Positions 1 through 10,083 of a stretch of 52,554 bases of DNA are shown in pieces. The notes beneath the pieces are model-generated. The model was not told the origin of the DNA. It did no database searches and was given only the letters and a program-made list of their open reading frames with translations. A program made the translations under genes and the position numbers. Source of the stretch: Lachnospiraceae bacterium (GTDB lineage: Bacteria > Bacillota > Clostridia > Lachnospirales > Lachnospiraceae); the NCBI GenBank assembly GCA_016280465.1, contig JAEEGT010000113.1:1-52554 (forward strand), written 5' to 3'. The number at the start of each line of letters is the position of its first letter. The first letter of the stretch is position 1.

Positions 1-513
1 AAGCTCAACGTCCTGCTTAACGCCTCTTGCTTCCTTCATCTTGTCGATAAGTTCTTCAAAGTATTTCTTGCCGACTTCCATAACAACGTCGGAGAACATC
101 TGAATAAATCTTCTGTAGCAGTCCCATGCCCAACGGGGATTGCCGGATTTTTCTGCAAGTGTATTAACAACGTCTTCATTCAAGCCCAAGTTAAGGATGG
201 TATCCATCATACCGGGCATGGATGCACGGGCACCGGAACGAACGGATACAAGAAGAGGATTCTCCTTGTCACCGAATTTCTTTCCGGTCATTTCTTCAAG
301 TTTAAGAACGTATTCGTCGATCTGAGCCTGGATCTCGGCGTTGATCTTCTTTCCGTCCTCATAGTACTGGGTACAAGCCTCTGTAGTGATGGTAAATCCC
401 TGGGGTACAGGCATTCCGATGTTGGTCATCTCTGCAAGGTTGGCGCCCTTACCGCCAAGAAGATTACGCATGTCTGCGGAACCCTCTTCAAAAAGGTAAA
501 CCCATTTTGCCAT
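1..513 (-). CDS. ppdK: pyruvate, phosphate dikinase, N-terminal part (runs off window)
   Basis: Minus-strand translation from ATG at 513 reads [47 protein letters not shown]..., the classic PPDK N-terminus. Open at the left edge so absent from the ORF track. Confidence 0.95.
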   Translation of the reverse strand, partial: MAKWVYLFEEGSADMRNLLGGKGANLAEMTNIGMPVPQGFTITTEACTQYYEDGKKINAEIQAQIDEYVLKLEEMTGKKFGDKENPLLVSVRSGARASMPGMMDTILNLGLNEDVVNTLAEKSGNPRWAWDCYRRFIQMFSDVVMEVGKKYFEELIDKMKEARGVKQDVEL

Positions 514-670
514 AAATTTTCTCCCTCTGTTTCATAAAATCAGTTCAACAAGGCACTCCGCATGACACGGAATGCCTTGAATCACTCAAAAAGTATAACA
601 TAGCTTTGTACGTGGCGCAAGGACAAGGGGTTAAAGAAAAGGATGTATAATTGTATACATTGTCGTGATT

Positions 671-1840
671 TTATTTCTTCAGAAGGGCCACATTTCTGTC
701 GATGAGTTCAATCCTCTGCTTCACGCAGTCAACACTGCGAAGGGGGTCCTTGGGGGTGTTAAAGCAGTAATCCATAAGCTTTTCAACGGTGGTGGTGGCA
801 ACATGGAGCCTGGTGTCGCTGGAGGCATAGTAGATGTACACGCTTCCGTCGGCTCTTGCTATCAGACCGTTGGAAAATACTACGTTGGACACGTCTCCCA
901 CCCTTTCTTTTCCCAGAGGTGCCAAAAAGAAACCGGAGGGCTCGGCGATGACCTTTGAAGGATCGTTAAGGTCCGTTGCAAACACGTAAAGCACGTACCG
1001 AAGGCCTGCTGCAGTGTTCCTTACACCGTGGGCCACATGTATCCATCCCTTGGGAGTCTTGATGGGGGTAGCACCCGCTCCGTTCTTGGCTTCCGTGATG
1101 GTATGGTATCTTCTGGGACTTGTGATGATCTCCTGGTCGATAACGGGGTTTGTGATGTCATCGCAGAGTCCGAAGCCTATGCCGCCGCCGGAACCTGTCT
1201 CGATAAAATCATCCATGGGACGGGTGTAAAAAGCATATTTTCCGTTGATGAATTCGGGATGAAGGAGCACGTTACGCTGCTGGGGAGAATTCAGTGTCTT
1301 AAGGTTGGGAAGCCGCTCCCAGGTCTTAAGATCCTTTGTCCTTACTATTCCTGCTGCCGCAACGGCCGCGCTTAGGTCATTAACGGTCTTATCCTTGCTT
1401 TCGGAGCAGAAAACGCCGTAGATCCAGCCGTCCTCGTGCTTTGTCAGGCGCATGTCGTAGACATTGGTCTCCTCGGGACAGGTGTCGGGAAGCAAGATGG
1501 GCTTATCCCAAAACCTGAAGCCATCGATACCGGAATCCGATTCCGCCACCGCAAAGAAGGATTTGCGGTCGTTACCCTCTACTCTGGGAACCAGATAGAA
1601 TTTGCCGTTCAATTCGATGGCGCCGGAATTCATCACGGCGTTGACCCCCAGCCGCTCCATGAAGAAGGGATTTGTCTCTTTGTTCAGGTCATACTTCCAG
1701 TGAAGGGGGATCATGCTGCGGTCCAGCACCGGATATTCGTAACGGTCAAAGATACCGTTGTAAAAATCGCTCTTTTTATTTTTCCTTGTAAGGATCTTCT
1801 CCTGTTCGTCCAGGAGTTCGAAGTATTTTTCGTGGATCAT
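671..1840 (-). CDS. GH130 family glycoside phosphorylase (4-O-beta-D-mannosyl-D-glucose phosphorylase-like)
   Basis: 389 aa; GH130-like sequence ([63 protein letters not shown]). Confidence 0.88.
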   Translation of the reverse strand: MIHEKYFELLDEQEKILTRKNKKSDFYNGIFDRYEYPVLDRSMIPLHWKYDLNKETNPFFMERLGVNAVMNSGAIELNGKFYLVPRVEGNDRKSFFAVAESDSGIDGFRFWDKPILLPDTCPEETNVYDMRLTKHEDGWIYGVFCSESKDKTVNDLSAAVAAAGIVRTKDLKTWERLPNLKTLNSPQQRNVLLHPEFINGKYAFYTRPMDDFIETGSGGGIGFGLCDDITNPVIDQEIITSPRRYHTITEAKNGAGATPIKTPKGWIHVAHGVRNTAAGLRYVLYVFATDLNDPSKVIAEPSGFFLAPLGKERVGDVSNVVFSNGLIARADGSVYIYYASSDTRLHVATTTVEKLMDYCFNTPKDPLRSVDCVKQRIELIDRNVALLKK

Positions 1841-1867
1841 TTTCTTTCCTTCCCAATGTACTTTTCT

Positions 1868-2881
1868 TTAATGCTCGTGGAGCTTATAATCGACATCTTC
1901 TTTGATTATCTCAAGCATGATGGCCGCGAACTTAGGATCGAACTGGGTTCCCGAGCCCTTCTCGATCTCGGACTTTACCACATCCTGGGGGATCAGGCCT
2001 CTGTAGCTTCTGTTGCTGGTCATGGCATCGTAGGCATCGGCTACCGCAATGATCCTTGCTTCTTCGGGGATCTCCTCACCTTTAAGGCCGTCAGGATAGC
2101 CCCTTCCGTCATAGCGCTCGTGATGCCATCTGGCACCTGTGGCAAGCTTGGGCATCTCTTCTATGTTCTGAAGTATCTTCGCTCCCCTTTCGGGATGAGT
2201 CTTTATCTTGGCATACTCTTCGTCCGTGAGCTTTCCGGGTTTGTTGATCACCGCATCGGGCACGCCGATCTTGCCCACATCATGGAGAAGGCCCATCATG
2301 TATATCTCTTCCTGATGTTCTTCGGAATAGCCCGCTCTTCTTGCAATCTCTTTGGAATAATCCGCAACACGTCCGGAATGACCCTTGGTATAGGCGTCCT
2401 TGGCATCGATGGCATCCGCCAGAGTATGTACCACGTGAAGGGAAAGGCCCTCCACTTCTTTGGTCTTTCTTTCAACCTCGGCGTGAAGGTCTCTCTGGAG
2501 CCTGATAAGATCCAGGAGATGTCTGACTCTCAAGGTCAGGACCTCCGCAACAAAGGGCTTTCTCACAAAGTCCATGGCTCCGAGAGACAAGCCTTCCGTC
2601 TCCGAAGCGCAGTCATCGTTGGCGGTAAAGAATATCACCGGGATTTCCCGATGTCCTGTTTCTTTTTCCATCTTTCGAAGAAGCTTCAGGGTTTCAAAGC
2701 CGTCGGGCTCAGGCATCCTTATATCCAAAAGAAGCATGTCGATGCTGTTGTTCTTTGCATAATCCAGCAAAAGCCGGCCGCTCTTTAAGCAGGTGACTTT
2801 ATAACCCGCCCCGGTAAGTACGGCATTGGCGTTCCTTAAGATAATGGCATCATCGTCTACAACAACTATGCGTTCGTCCAT
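1868..2881 (-). CDS. response regulator with REC + HD-GYP phosphodiesterase domain
   Basis: REC (IVVVDDDAIIL...MLLLDIRMP) followed by HD (LLHDVGKIGVPD) and GYP (RYDGRGYPDGL) motifs. Confidence 0.93.
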   Translation of the reverse strand: MDERIVVVDDDAIILRNANAVLTGAGYKVTCLKSGRLLLDYAKNNSIDMLLLDIRMPEPDGFETLKLLRKMEKETGHREIPVIFFTANDDCASETEGLSLGAMDFVRKPFVAEVLTLRVRHLLDLIRLQRDLHAEVERKTKEVEGLSLHVVHTLADAIDAKDAYTKGHSGRVADYSKEIARRAGYSEEHQEEIYMMGLLHDVGKIGVPDAVINKPGKLTDEEYAKIKTHPERGAKILQNIEEMPKLATGARWHHERYDGRGYPDGLKGEEIPEEARIIAVADAYDAMTSNRSYRGLIPQDVVKSEIEKGSGTQFDPKFAAIMLEIIKEDVDYKLHEH

Positions 2882-2905
2882 TGGTCATCCTTTCCGAAAC
2901 TTCCT

Positions 2906-4219
2906 TTATTTCCACAGACTGCCGTAGCCTTCAACGGCTTCGTCCACGGTCATGGTGCCGTTGGCCACGTTGTAGGCCGCTGCACGGAATTCCTTGGTAA
3001 CCGCATCGTTAAGTCCCGTCTCCTGATAACTGAAGGTCCGATCCGCAGGGAAGCCTTCAAGAGACGAATATACTTCATCGAGAGAAAAGTCTCCGGTGGG
3101 TGTGATAAGCCGCTTGACGGCAGCCATATTGCCAAGTTCCTTCTCTCTTGTAAGGAATCTGATGAATTCGTTGGTCATATCAAGATTTTTACTGTTCTTG
3201 TTCACGCTGAAGAACAGGCTGACAGCATCCAGGAAGAATCCGCCTTCATCGCCTGCGGGGACCACGAAGAACCTGTATTTAAAAGGATTTGCCGTGAAAG
3301 CTTCGGACTTGCTCTCCCGCTTGAACGTGCCGGAGACCATATCCCCGCTCCCTAACATCATGGGAACATCGCCCTCAAAGAAACGCATGATGACCGAATT
3401 ATAGTCATCCGTGATCTCTTCGGAGCAGACCGACGGATCAATGTATCCGGCGTCCACAAATTCTTTGAGTCTCAAAAGGGCGGGACGAAGCATCTCTCCC
3501 GCAGAACCCTCCAGGGCATTAAGGCCCGCCAGGGATCCGGGATCCTTTATGACACCGTTACAAAACAGGGGAAAAGAAAAAGCATAGTACATTCCGGATA
3601 CCGTGGTGCCGTTGGCTCCCATGATGGGGCTTTTGTACCCTGCACTCTTAAGCTTGGCGCATACGTCCTTCAGTTCTTTGTAATCTTCCGGAATCTTGAG
3701 GCCGTTCTTTTCGAATATATCCATGTTTACGAGCATGCCGTAGGATCTGGTGAATATGGGGAGCATGACCACATCGCCGTTGGGAAGGGTCCACCTTGCT
3801 CCCTGTCGTATGCAGTTAAGGCCGATATTAAGAGAAGGATCCGAAAGGACCTCCGCATTGTCAAAGACCGGAGCCATCTTCTCGCTGTCCAGCATCCAGG
3901 AAGCCGTAACATAGATGTCCGGAGCCTCATCGCTCATCAGGGCGCTCACGATGGTGTTTTCGTAGTCATCCAGATAAACGTAGTTAAGACTTACATTGGG
4001 ATAAAACTCATAAAACCGTTCGAATTCGCTCTCAAGGGATTCAAAGTTCGAATAGGTACCCGCAACCTTGACGGAGCAGGTGGTGTCGGAAGGCAACGCG
4101 GGTTTAAAATCCTCGTTGTTTTCTTTGGCCTGTCCGCAGGCAACGGATCCAAGCATCAGCACAAAGGCCGATACAAGGGTCAGTGTCTTTTTTAACAATC
4201 CCGATGTTCTTTTGGTCAT
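2906..4219 (-). CDS. extracellular solute-binding lipoprotein (ABC sugar SBP, family 1-like)
   Basis: Start reassigned to ATG at 4219 (MTKRTSGLLKKTLTLVSAFVLMLGSVACGQ: signal peptide plus lipobox); SBP_bac_1-like body. No permease gene adjacent. Confidence 0.85.
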   Translation of the reverse strand: MTKRTSGLLKKTLTLVSAFVLMLGSVACGQAKENNEDFKPALPSDTTCSVKVAGTYSNFESLESEFERFYEFYPNVSLNYVYLDDYENTIVSALMSDEAPDIYVTASWMLDSEKMAPVFDNAEVLSDPSLNIGLNCIRQGARWTLPNGDVVMLPIFTRSYGMLVNMDIFEKNGLKIPEDYKELKDVCAKLKSAGYKSPIMGANGTTVSGMYYAFSFPLFCNGVIKDPGSLAGLNALEGSAGEMLRPALLRLKEFVDAGYIDPSVCSEEITDDYNSVIMRFFEGDVPMMLGSGDMVSGTFKRESKSEAFTANPFKYRFFVVPAGDEGGFFLDAVSLFFSVNKNSKNLDMTNEFIRFLTREKELGNMAAVKRLITPTGDFSLDEVYSSLEGFPADRTFSYQETGLNDAVTKEFRAAAYNVANGTMTVDEAVEGYGSLWK

Positions 4220-4253
4220 AAAACCTCCGTTTCGTATCCGGGAAGGACCCGGA

Positions 4254-5021
4254 TCACATTCCGTCCCATTTATGTGCCGTAAAGTACTCATCTATGGCTT
4301 CCACTATCTCGTCCCTGGGCATGGTCTTTAAAAAATACCCCTGGGGTTTGAGCCTCATAACGTTCATTATGCTCTCCCGGTCGGATTTGCCCGTAAGGAA
4401 GATAATGGGGATATCCTTGTAGTTATACTCGCTCCTGATCATCTCCATGACCTGAGGACCCGGAGTTATGGGCATATCGTAGTCAAGGAGTATAAGATCG
4501 GGCCGGTGATTTGCCATGTAGGTAATTGCCTGGATGCCGGACTTTACCGCCGTGATCCTGTACTTTTCCGAAAGCCATCCCTGAAGCATCTTTAGGAAAG
4601 TCGTGTCGTCGTCCACCAGAAGGATATGCTTTCCCATCCGCTTTTCTTCCGCTGCCGCAGCAAGGGTTTTTAAGCCTTCCGCCACGTATTTTGCATCAAA
4701 GGGACGGTTAAATTCCTTCTTTATGTAGGTCTCGGGAATGTACTTTTTGATGGCGCCAAGCTCCACCTCGTAGCCGATCACGCAGACCGGGCGCTCCTCG
4801 TCCCTGCTTATGTCCATGATGTACACCAAAGCCTCTGCGGAATCGTACACATAGTCACCTGCCAGGATCAGTATCAGGTCAACATCCTCCTTGCCCGCTT
4901 CTATGCTCTGGACATCCGGCTCCGCCTGAACAATGGTAAAGCCTGTCTTCCTTAAGTTTGATTTAAGCGCGTCCACCATAAAACCGCTTCCGCGACTTAT
5001 CAAAAGTATCTTGCTGGTCAT
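4254..5021 (-). CDS. response regulator with N-terminal pseudo-receiver and C-terminal receiver domain
   Basis: C-terminal REC (HILLVDDDTTF...LILLDYDMP...IIFLTGKSD); N-terminal half is REC-like but lacks the acidic pocket (ILLISRGSG). Confidence 0.85.
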   Translation of the reverse strand: MTSKILLISRGSGFMVDALKSNLRKTGFTIVQAEPDVQSIEAGKEDVDLILILAGDYVYDSAEALVYIMDISRDEERPVCVIGYEVELGAIKKYIPETYIKKEFNRPFDAKYVAEGLKTLAAAAEEKRMGKHILLVDDDTTFLKMLQGWLSEKYRITAVKSGIQAITYMANHRPDLILLDYDMPITPGPQVMEMIRSEYNYKDIPIIFLTGKSDRESIMNVMRLKPQGYFLKTMPRDEIVEAIDEYFTAHKWDGM

Positions 5022-7840
5022 TATACCTCTCCCCCCGATAAAATACTCGGTATCTGATCGTAATCAAAGTTGTCGACGGCCTTCTTAATGGCATCGAACC
5101 TGGTGGCTTCTTCCTCGGGAAATCTGTATCCGTCAAGGGATTCCACTATATTTACCACGCTGTCATAGTCAAAGGAGGCACAGAATTCCGCCAGTGCGGT
5201 GTAGGCCTCTTTCATGTCCTGTTCGGAAATGACCGGCCGGTCGTCCCCTGCCTCATTGGCATCAAGGTCACGAAGGGGCTCAAGCTCCCTTGCCAGTTCT
5301 CTGTACCCGGCCAAAAGATCACCCATCTCTCTTTCAAGGGTATCCGTATCACCGGAATCCCCTGCTTTTTCAAGTCTTGCCGCAAGATCTCCCAGTTTTA
5401 AAGCTCCGATAACACGGGAGGTGCTTTTTAACGCATGGACTTTGATGGTGGTGTTCTTAATGTCCTTAACACTCCAGTATTTCTCGATATCATCGGCGTT
5501 CTTTGCCGCCGCCTCAAGGTACATCTTAAGGGTCACCATATAGGCCTCGCGGCTTCCACAGTGGATAAGACCGGAGTTCACATCCAGGTCATCAAGCTTA
5601 AAGATAAAGTCGGGGATGAAGTAATCGTCGTCCTCGTCGTCATCGGCCGCGGGAGCGATCTTTCCCTTGGGAATGTACTGAAGGAGCAGTACCTCAAGTC
5701 TGTCGGGATCCACGGGCTTTGTCAGGTAGTCGTCAAAGCCTGCGTTTATATACATTTCACGCATACCGGAAATGGCATTGGCGGTAAGGCACACAACGGG
5801 TGTTCCTGAATTCGGGGTGTCCGCGATCTTTTTCATCTCCTTAAGGGTCTCGATACCGTCCTTATCGGGCATCATGTGATCCAGGAATATAACATCGTAG
5901 TGCTTTTGCTTAAAGAGCGCGATGCCTTCATCGCCGCTTCCCGCCGTATCTATCTGCACCTTTGTGCGCTTAAGAAGGCTCTGGAAGACCGAGAGATTGA
6001 CCGGTGTGTCGTCCACCACCAGAAGCCTTGCGTAAGGCGCCGTGAACCGCTCGCGGTATTTCTTTCTTTCGGAAACGGATCTTTTGAAGGTCTCCTCGTA
6101 ATTGCCGATGGGATTGCGGCTCCGAACACCCTGCTTAAGGGCAAAAGAAAATGTCGAACCCTTGCCGTATTCGCTCTTAACCTCCATGTGACTTCCCATC
6201 ATGGAAAGAAAGCTCTGGGCTATGCTCATGCCAAGGCCGGTTCCTTCGATGTTACGGTTCTTTTTCTCTTCTATACGCTCAAAAGCCCGGAACAGGCGCT
6301 GCATGTCCTCGGATTTGATGCCGATGCCCGTATCGCTGACACTTATAAGGAGCCTTACGGAATCGGGATCGCCTTCGATATCTTCAAAGCCCGCCTTGAA
6401 GGTAATGGAACCTTCTTTGGTGTATTTGACAGCATTGGAAAGGATATTGGTGATGATCTGTTTTATGCGGATCTCATCGCCGTGGAGAATCATGGGGATA
6501 TTCCTGTCGATATCGAGATTAAAATCAAGTCCTTTGCCCTCTGCCTTGCCCTGGACCATGTTCACCAGGTCGTTAAGGAGGGAAACAAAGCTGTAATCCA
6601 CGTTGATGATATCCATCTTGCCGGCTTCGATCTTGGAAAAATCCAGGATATCGTTGATGAGTCCCAGAAGGGTCTTGCCGGCTGTTCTGATGCTCTCTGA
6701 GTAGGCCACGATATCTTCGTCGTGACTTTCTCTTAACACCATCTCATTGAGCCCCAGAATGGCATTCATGGGGGTACGGATATCATGGGACATGGTGGAC
6801 AGGAAATAGGACTTGGCTTCATTGGCCTGGTTGGCGGCTTCGGCGGCTTCGGCCAGTTTTCTGTTGTAGGAAACCAGTATAAGGAAATTGAATACAAGGA
6901 GCACCAGAAGTCCCACAGTCACCATTCCCAGCAGCAGCCAGTCCACCACCGTGTTGGTGGCAAGCTCTCCCGCCGGTATATAGGCCAAAAGAAACCATGT
7001 GTTCATGGACTGCAAAGGAGTGTAGGAAATAACGCATTCCTCTCCCTTTGAGTTATTCATGGTCATGGTCCCGGACCCCGAGGTGATCTTTGCGGTCATC
7101 TCGTTGTAATCCGCTATATCCGCTTTGTTATAAGATTTGTAATATTCAAAGAAATTGGAATTCTTAAGGGATTTGCCGTGAACAAGATAATCTCCGTCCT
7201 TGTTGATGAGGGAGATCTCCACGCTTTCATACTCGCCGTTTAAAAAGACCAGCTTATCCTCCAGCACGCTTACGGGCTCAACGCGCATCAAAAGTGCTTC
7301 CTTCAGGTCTCCGGTGGTCTCGTCCAGGATGGTCACGTAATTCATGAAAGCGATGGACTGTACACCGTTCTGAGGGTTCGTATAGGCTCGCGTAAGGTTC
7401 ACGACGCCGTCTTCACGGCTTATATCGTCAAGATTGTCGAACAGATTTATGTTTCGGTAAGAAACCGAATAGTCACCCGGGTCCTTAACGGAGGGGTGCG
7501 TTGATATGCCGCTCCGTCTCTGTTCTTCCGGGAAGATCAGATGTCCGTAGATGCTCGGGGATATCTTTGCTTTTCTGATAAAAGAAATGGCTTCCTCGGC
7601 GGTCATGGGATTGCCGGCTTCGGCGGACCTGTCGATATAGTTTGCCCAGATATCGCAAAGATGCTGCTCGTCCTCCAAGTAGTTGGTAATGATCTGCTCA
7701 GCTGTGACCGTCATCTTCTGGAAAGCCTCGATAACGCTCTCGTTGCTTTCGTTCATTTTGGTGTTGGCATATTGAATTATGAAGAAGAGTATCAACCCCA
7801 TTATCACAAGGTCGATAGCAATAATCAGCGCTTTCTTCAC
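5021..7840 (-). CDS. membrane hybrid sensor histidine kinase (extracellular sensor, HisKA, HATPase, REC, Hpt)
   Basis: 939 aa; two TM segments flanking an extracellular domain; FLSTMSHDIRTPMNAILG H-box, GTGLGMSIAQ, LLVVDDTPVN receiver, Hpt-like VHALKSTSRVIG. Confidence 0.95.
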   Translation of the reverse strand: MKKALIIAIDLVIMGLILFFIIQYANTKMNESNESVIEAFQKMTVTAEQIITNYLEDEQHLCDIWANYIDRSAEAGNPMTAEEAISFIRKAKISPSIYGHLIFPEEQRRSGISTHPSVKDPGDYSVSYRNINLFDNLDDISREDGVVNLTRAYTNPQNGVQSIAFMNYVTILDETTGDLKEALLMRVEPVSVLEDKLVFLNGEYESVEISLINKDGDYLVHGKSLKNSNFFEYYKSYNKADIADYNEMTAKITSGSGTMTMNNSKGEECVISYTPLQSMNTWFLLAYIPAGELATNTVVDWLLLGMVTVGLLVLLVFNFLILVSYNRKLAEAAEAANQANEAKSYFLSTMSHDIRTPMNAILGLNEMVLRESHDEDIVAYSESIRTAGKTLLGLINDILDFSKIEAGKMDIINVDYSFVSLLNDLVNMVQGKAEGKGLDFNLDIDRNIPMILHGDEIRIKQIITNILSNAVKYTKEGSITFKAGFEDIEGDPDSVRLLISVSDTGIGIKSEDMQRLFRAFERIEEKKNRNIEGTGLGMSIAQSFLSMMGSHMEVKSEYGKGSTFSFALKQGVRSRNPIGNYEETFKRSVSERKKYRERFTAPYARLLVVDDTPVNLSVFQSLLKRTKVQIDTAGSGDEGIALFKQKHYDVIFLDHMMPDKDGIETLKEMKKIADTPNSGTPVVCLTANAISGMREMYINAGFDDYLTKPVDPDRLEVLLLQYIPKGKIAPAADDDEDDDYFIPDFIFKLDDLDVNSGLIHCGSREAYMVTLKMYLEAAAKNADDIEKYWSVKDIKNTTIKVHALKSTSRVIGALKLGDLAARLEKAGDSGDTDTLEREMGDLLAGYRELARELEPLRDLDANEAGDDRPVISEQDMKEAYTALAEFCASFDYDSVVNIVESLDGYRFPEEEATRFDAIKKAVDNFDYDQIPSILSGGEV

Positions 7841-7916
7841 GCCTTAACCTCCCGGGGACAGGCAGGGATCCCTATCTTCGGAAGCCCTTCCCCATGCTTA
7901 GAAACACATCTGTATA

Positions 7917-7944
7917 ATTATACCAAACGAGACCTTTTTGTCTA
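7917..7944 (-). promoter_or_regulatory. putative sigma70-type promoter for histidine kinase gene
   Basis: Minus strand TAGACA-N16-TATAAT immediately upstream of the kinase ORF. Confidence 0.5.
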
Positions 7945-7973
7945 TTAGCACTCGGTCATACGACCGCTTCGCT

Positions 7974-8942
7974 CTACTCCGGATTTGAAATGATAAGTGT
8001 CATATCTCCCGAAAAAGAAAGCCTTCCGTATCCCGCAGGGATTATGAAATGATCTCCGGGCTTAATGGGGGTGCCGTCGGCTGAGCCTGTGCCTTCAATA
8101 CATGAAGCCATGTAAAAGACACCGGAAGGCTCAAGTGTGAAGCTTCCCTTAACGTTAAGCTTATTTACGGTGTAGTATTTGCAGGAAACCAGATTATGTA
8201 AACCAGCTGTCAATGGCGTCGATGTGACTGTGCCGGAAGCACACACAGATTCAGTTGACATAACATCACCGGCTGTACCCGCCCCGGGCACCTTTATCAC
8301 AGCCTTGGACTGCTCGATATGCAGATCTCTGGGCTTTCCGTTCTGAAGTCTGTCATAATCGTAGACTCTGTAGGTTATATCGGAATTCTGCTGGGTTTCA
8401 AGGATCATTACTCCGCCCTTGATAGCATGAACGGTTCCGGGATCGATCTGTACAAAATCTCCTTTTTTGACGGGAACTTCCCTGATGAGTTCCTTGAATT
8501 TATGCTCGTCAATCAGTTTACATAACTCTTCTCTCGTCTTTGCGTTGTGTCCTACCACCAGAGCGGAATCAGGCTCACAGTCAAGGATGTACCAGCATTC
8601 GGTCTTTCCCAAAGACCCGTTCTCGTGGACTTTGGCATAGTCATCATCGGGATGTACCTGAATGGAAAGATCATCCTTGGCATCGATCACTTTAAGGAGC
8701 AGGGGAAACCTGTCTCCCGAAAGATCTCCGAAAAGCTCACGGTGTTTGTCCCACAGTTCCGAAAGCTTCGCGCCCTTATACTCTCCCGCTGCTACGGTGC
8801 AGTCCCCGTTCTTATGGGCGCTGATGGCCCAGCACTCGCCGGTATTGTCGGCGGGGATATCATATCCGAAGGCGGCACGCATGCGGTTGCCGCCCCAGAT
8901 CATGGTCTTAAATACAGGTTCAAAGAACAACAAAGAAGCCAT
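7974..8942 (-). CDS. manA: mannose-6-phosphate isomerase, class I
   Basis: LLFFEPVFKTMIWGGNRMRAAFGYDIP...LSIQVHPDDDYA...TECWYILDCEP...GTVHAI motifs. Confidence 0.95.
   Translation of the reverse strand: MASLLFFEPVFKTMIWGGNRMRAAFGYDIPADNTGECWAISAHKNGDCTVAAGEYKGAKLSELWDKHRELFGDLSGDRFPLLLKVIDAKDDLSIQVHPDDDYAKVHENGSLGKTECWYILDCEPDSALVVGHNAKTREELCKLIDEHKFKELIREVPVKKGDFVQIDPGTVHAIKGGVMILETQQNSDITYRVYDYDRLQNGKPRDLHIEQSKAVIKVPGAGTAGDVMSTESVCASGTVTSTPLTAGLHNLVSCKYYTVNKLNVKGSFTLEPSGVFYMASCIEGTGSADGTPIKPGDHFIIPAGYGRLSFSGDMTLIISNPE
8193..8203 (+). repeat. RTTATGTHAAC word (ATTATGTAAAC)
   Basis: One mismatch to core; inside manA (peptide GLHN). Confidence 0.7.
8254..8264 (-). repeat. GTTATGTHAAC word (C variant)
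   Basis: Exact; manA (VMST). Confidence 0.85.
8516..8526 (-). repeat. GTTATGTHAAC word (A variant)
   Basis: Exact; manA (LCKL). Confidence 0.85.
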
Positions 8943-8958
8943 TTTTCTGTCTCTTTCT

Positions 8959-9984
8959 TTATCTTATTCCGATCTCGGTGTCGGTACCGTCGGTGCTGGA
9001 ATGTGCCTTGATATAATCCACCACTTCATCGATGGTGGTAAAAGCAAGGCCTACATAGCTGTCCGCACATCCGTAATAGAGGGCGATCTTTCCGCTCTCG
9101 GGATCGTGAATGGTAGCGCAGGGGAAGCATACGTTGGGAACGAAGCCTCTTTCTTCGTACCAGTCTTCGGGTGTAAGGAGGTAGTCCTCGCAGCGGTATT
9201 TCACAACGGAAGGATTATCGATATCAAGGATCGCTCCGCCGATGGAGTAAACAAAACCGTTACAGGTGCTGCTTACGCCGTGGTAGAAAAGAAGCCATCC
9301 TTCGCTGGTCTCGATGGGTGCCGCACCGCCGCCGATCTTGACAGCCTGCCACCACTTGCCATTGGGGCTCATGACATGACGGTGCTTGCCCCAGTAGGTC
9401 ATATCCGGGGATTCGCTTAAGAAGATATCTCCGAAGGGAGTGTGTCCGGAATCGGAGGGACGGCTCAGCATCAAATAGTTACCGTTGACTTTTCTCGGGA
9501 AAAGAACTGCATTTCTGTTAAAGGGAATGAAAGGATTCTCAAGACGGGTAAAGGTCTTAAAGTCCTTGGTGCATGCAAGTCCGATGGCCGCGCCGTAGAA
9601 ATCACCGCACCAGATGATATAGTAGGTATCCTCAACCTTAACAAGGCGGGGATCGTAGGCATATCTGGGCATGAAGGGCTCACCCTTTTCATTGACAAAG
9701 GGTACTTTTTCCTTGTCAAATTCCCAATGGATGGCATCCTTGGATCTGCCGAGATATACGTAGGGAATACCGTTGGTCTGCTCACCGCGGAACACACCGA
9801 TAAAGCCGTCTTCAAAAGGCATTACGGCACTGTTGAAGATACGTGCCACACCCTCCACCGGGTTTCTTCCGACGATGGGGTTCTCGGTGTATCTCCAAAG
9901 GGGTGCTCCCTTATGGTCCGCAGGCTTATCCTGCCAGGGAATGTTCTTTACGGGGGGACAGTTTAAAATCTTTACTTTGCTCAT
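8959..9984 (-). CDS. GH130 beta-1,4-mannooligosaccharide phosphorylase-like
   Basis: 341 aa; APLWRYTENPIVGRNPVEGVARIFNSAVMPFEDGFIGVFRGEQTNGIPYVYLGRSKDAIHWEF; YDPRLVKVEDTYYIIWCGDFYG. Confidence 0.92.
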   Translation of the reverse strand: MSKVKILNCPPVKNIPWQDKPADHKGAPLWRYTENPIVGRNPVEGVARIFNSAVMPFEDGFIGVFRGEQTNGIPYVYLGRSKDAIHWEFDKEKVPFVNEKGEPFMPRYAYDPRLVKVEDTYYIIWCGDFYGAAIGLACTKDFKTFTRLENPFIPFNRNAVLFPRKVNGNYLMLSRPSDSGHTPFGDIFLSESPDMTYWGKHRHVMSPNGKWWQAVKIGGGAAPIETSEGWLLFYHGVSSTCNGFVYSIGGAILDIDNPSVVKYRCEDYLLTPEDWYEERGFVPNVCFPCATIHDPESGKIALYYGCADSYVGLAFTTIDEVVDYIKAHSSTDGTDTEIGIR

Positions 9985-10083
9985 AGATCGTCCTTTCTGC
10001 GTGAAACCTTGTTTTCACGTACTGTGGTTTATTTGTGTTCTTTTATGGTTCTTTTGTGTATAGCATGGCTTGAGAGGCCATAC

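Noticed and set aside
1436-2788. 450-aa plus-strand ORF
   Set aside because: Antisense shadow of GH130 and HD-GYP genes; no recognisable domain.
5876-6700. 274-aa plus-strand ORF
   Set aside because: Antisense shadow of the hybrid histidine kinase.
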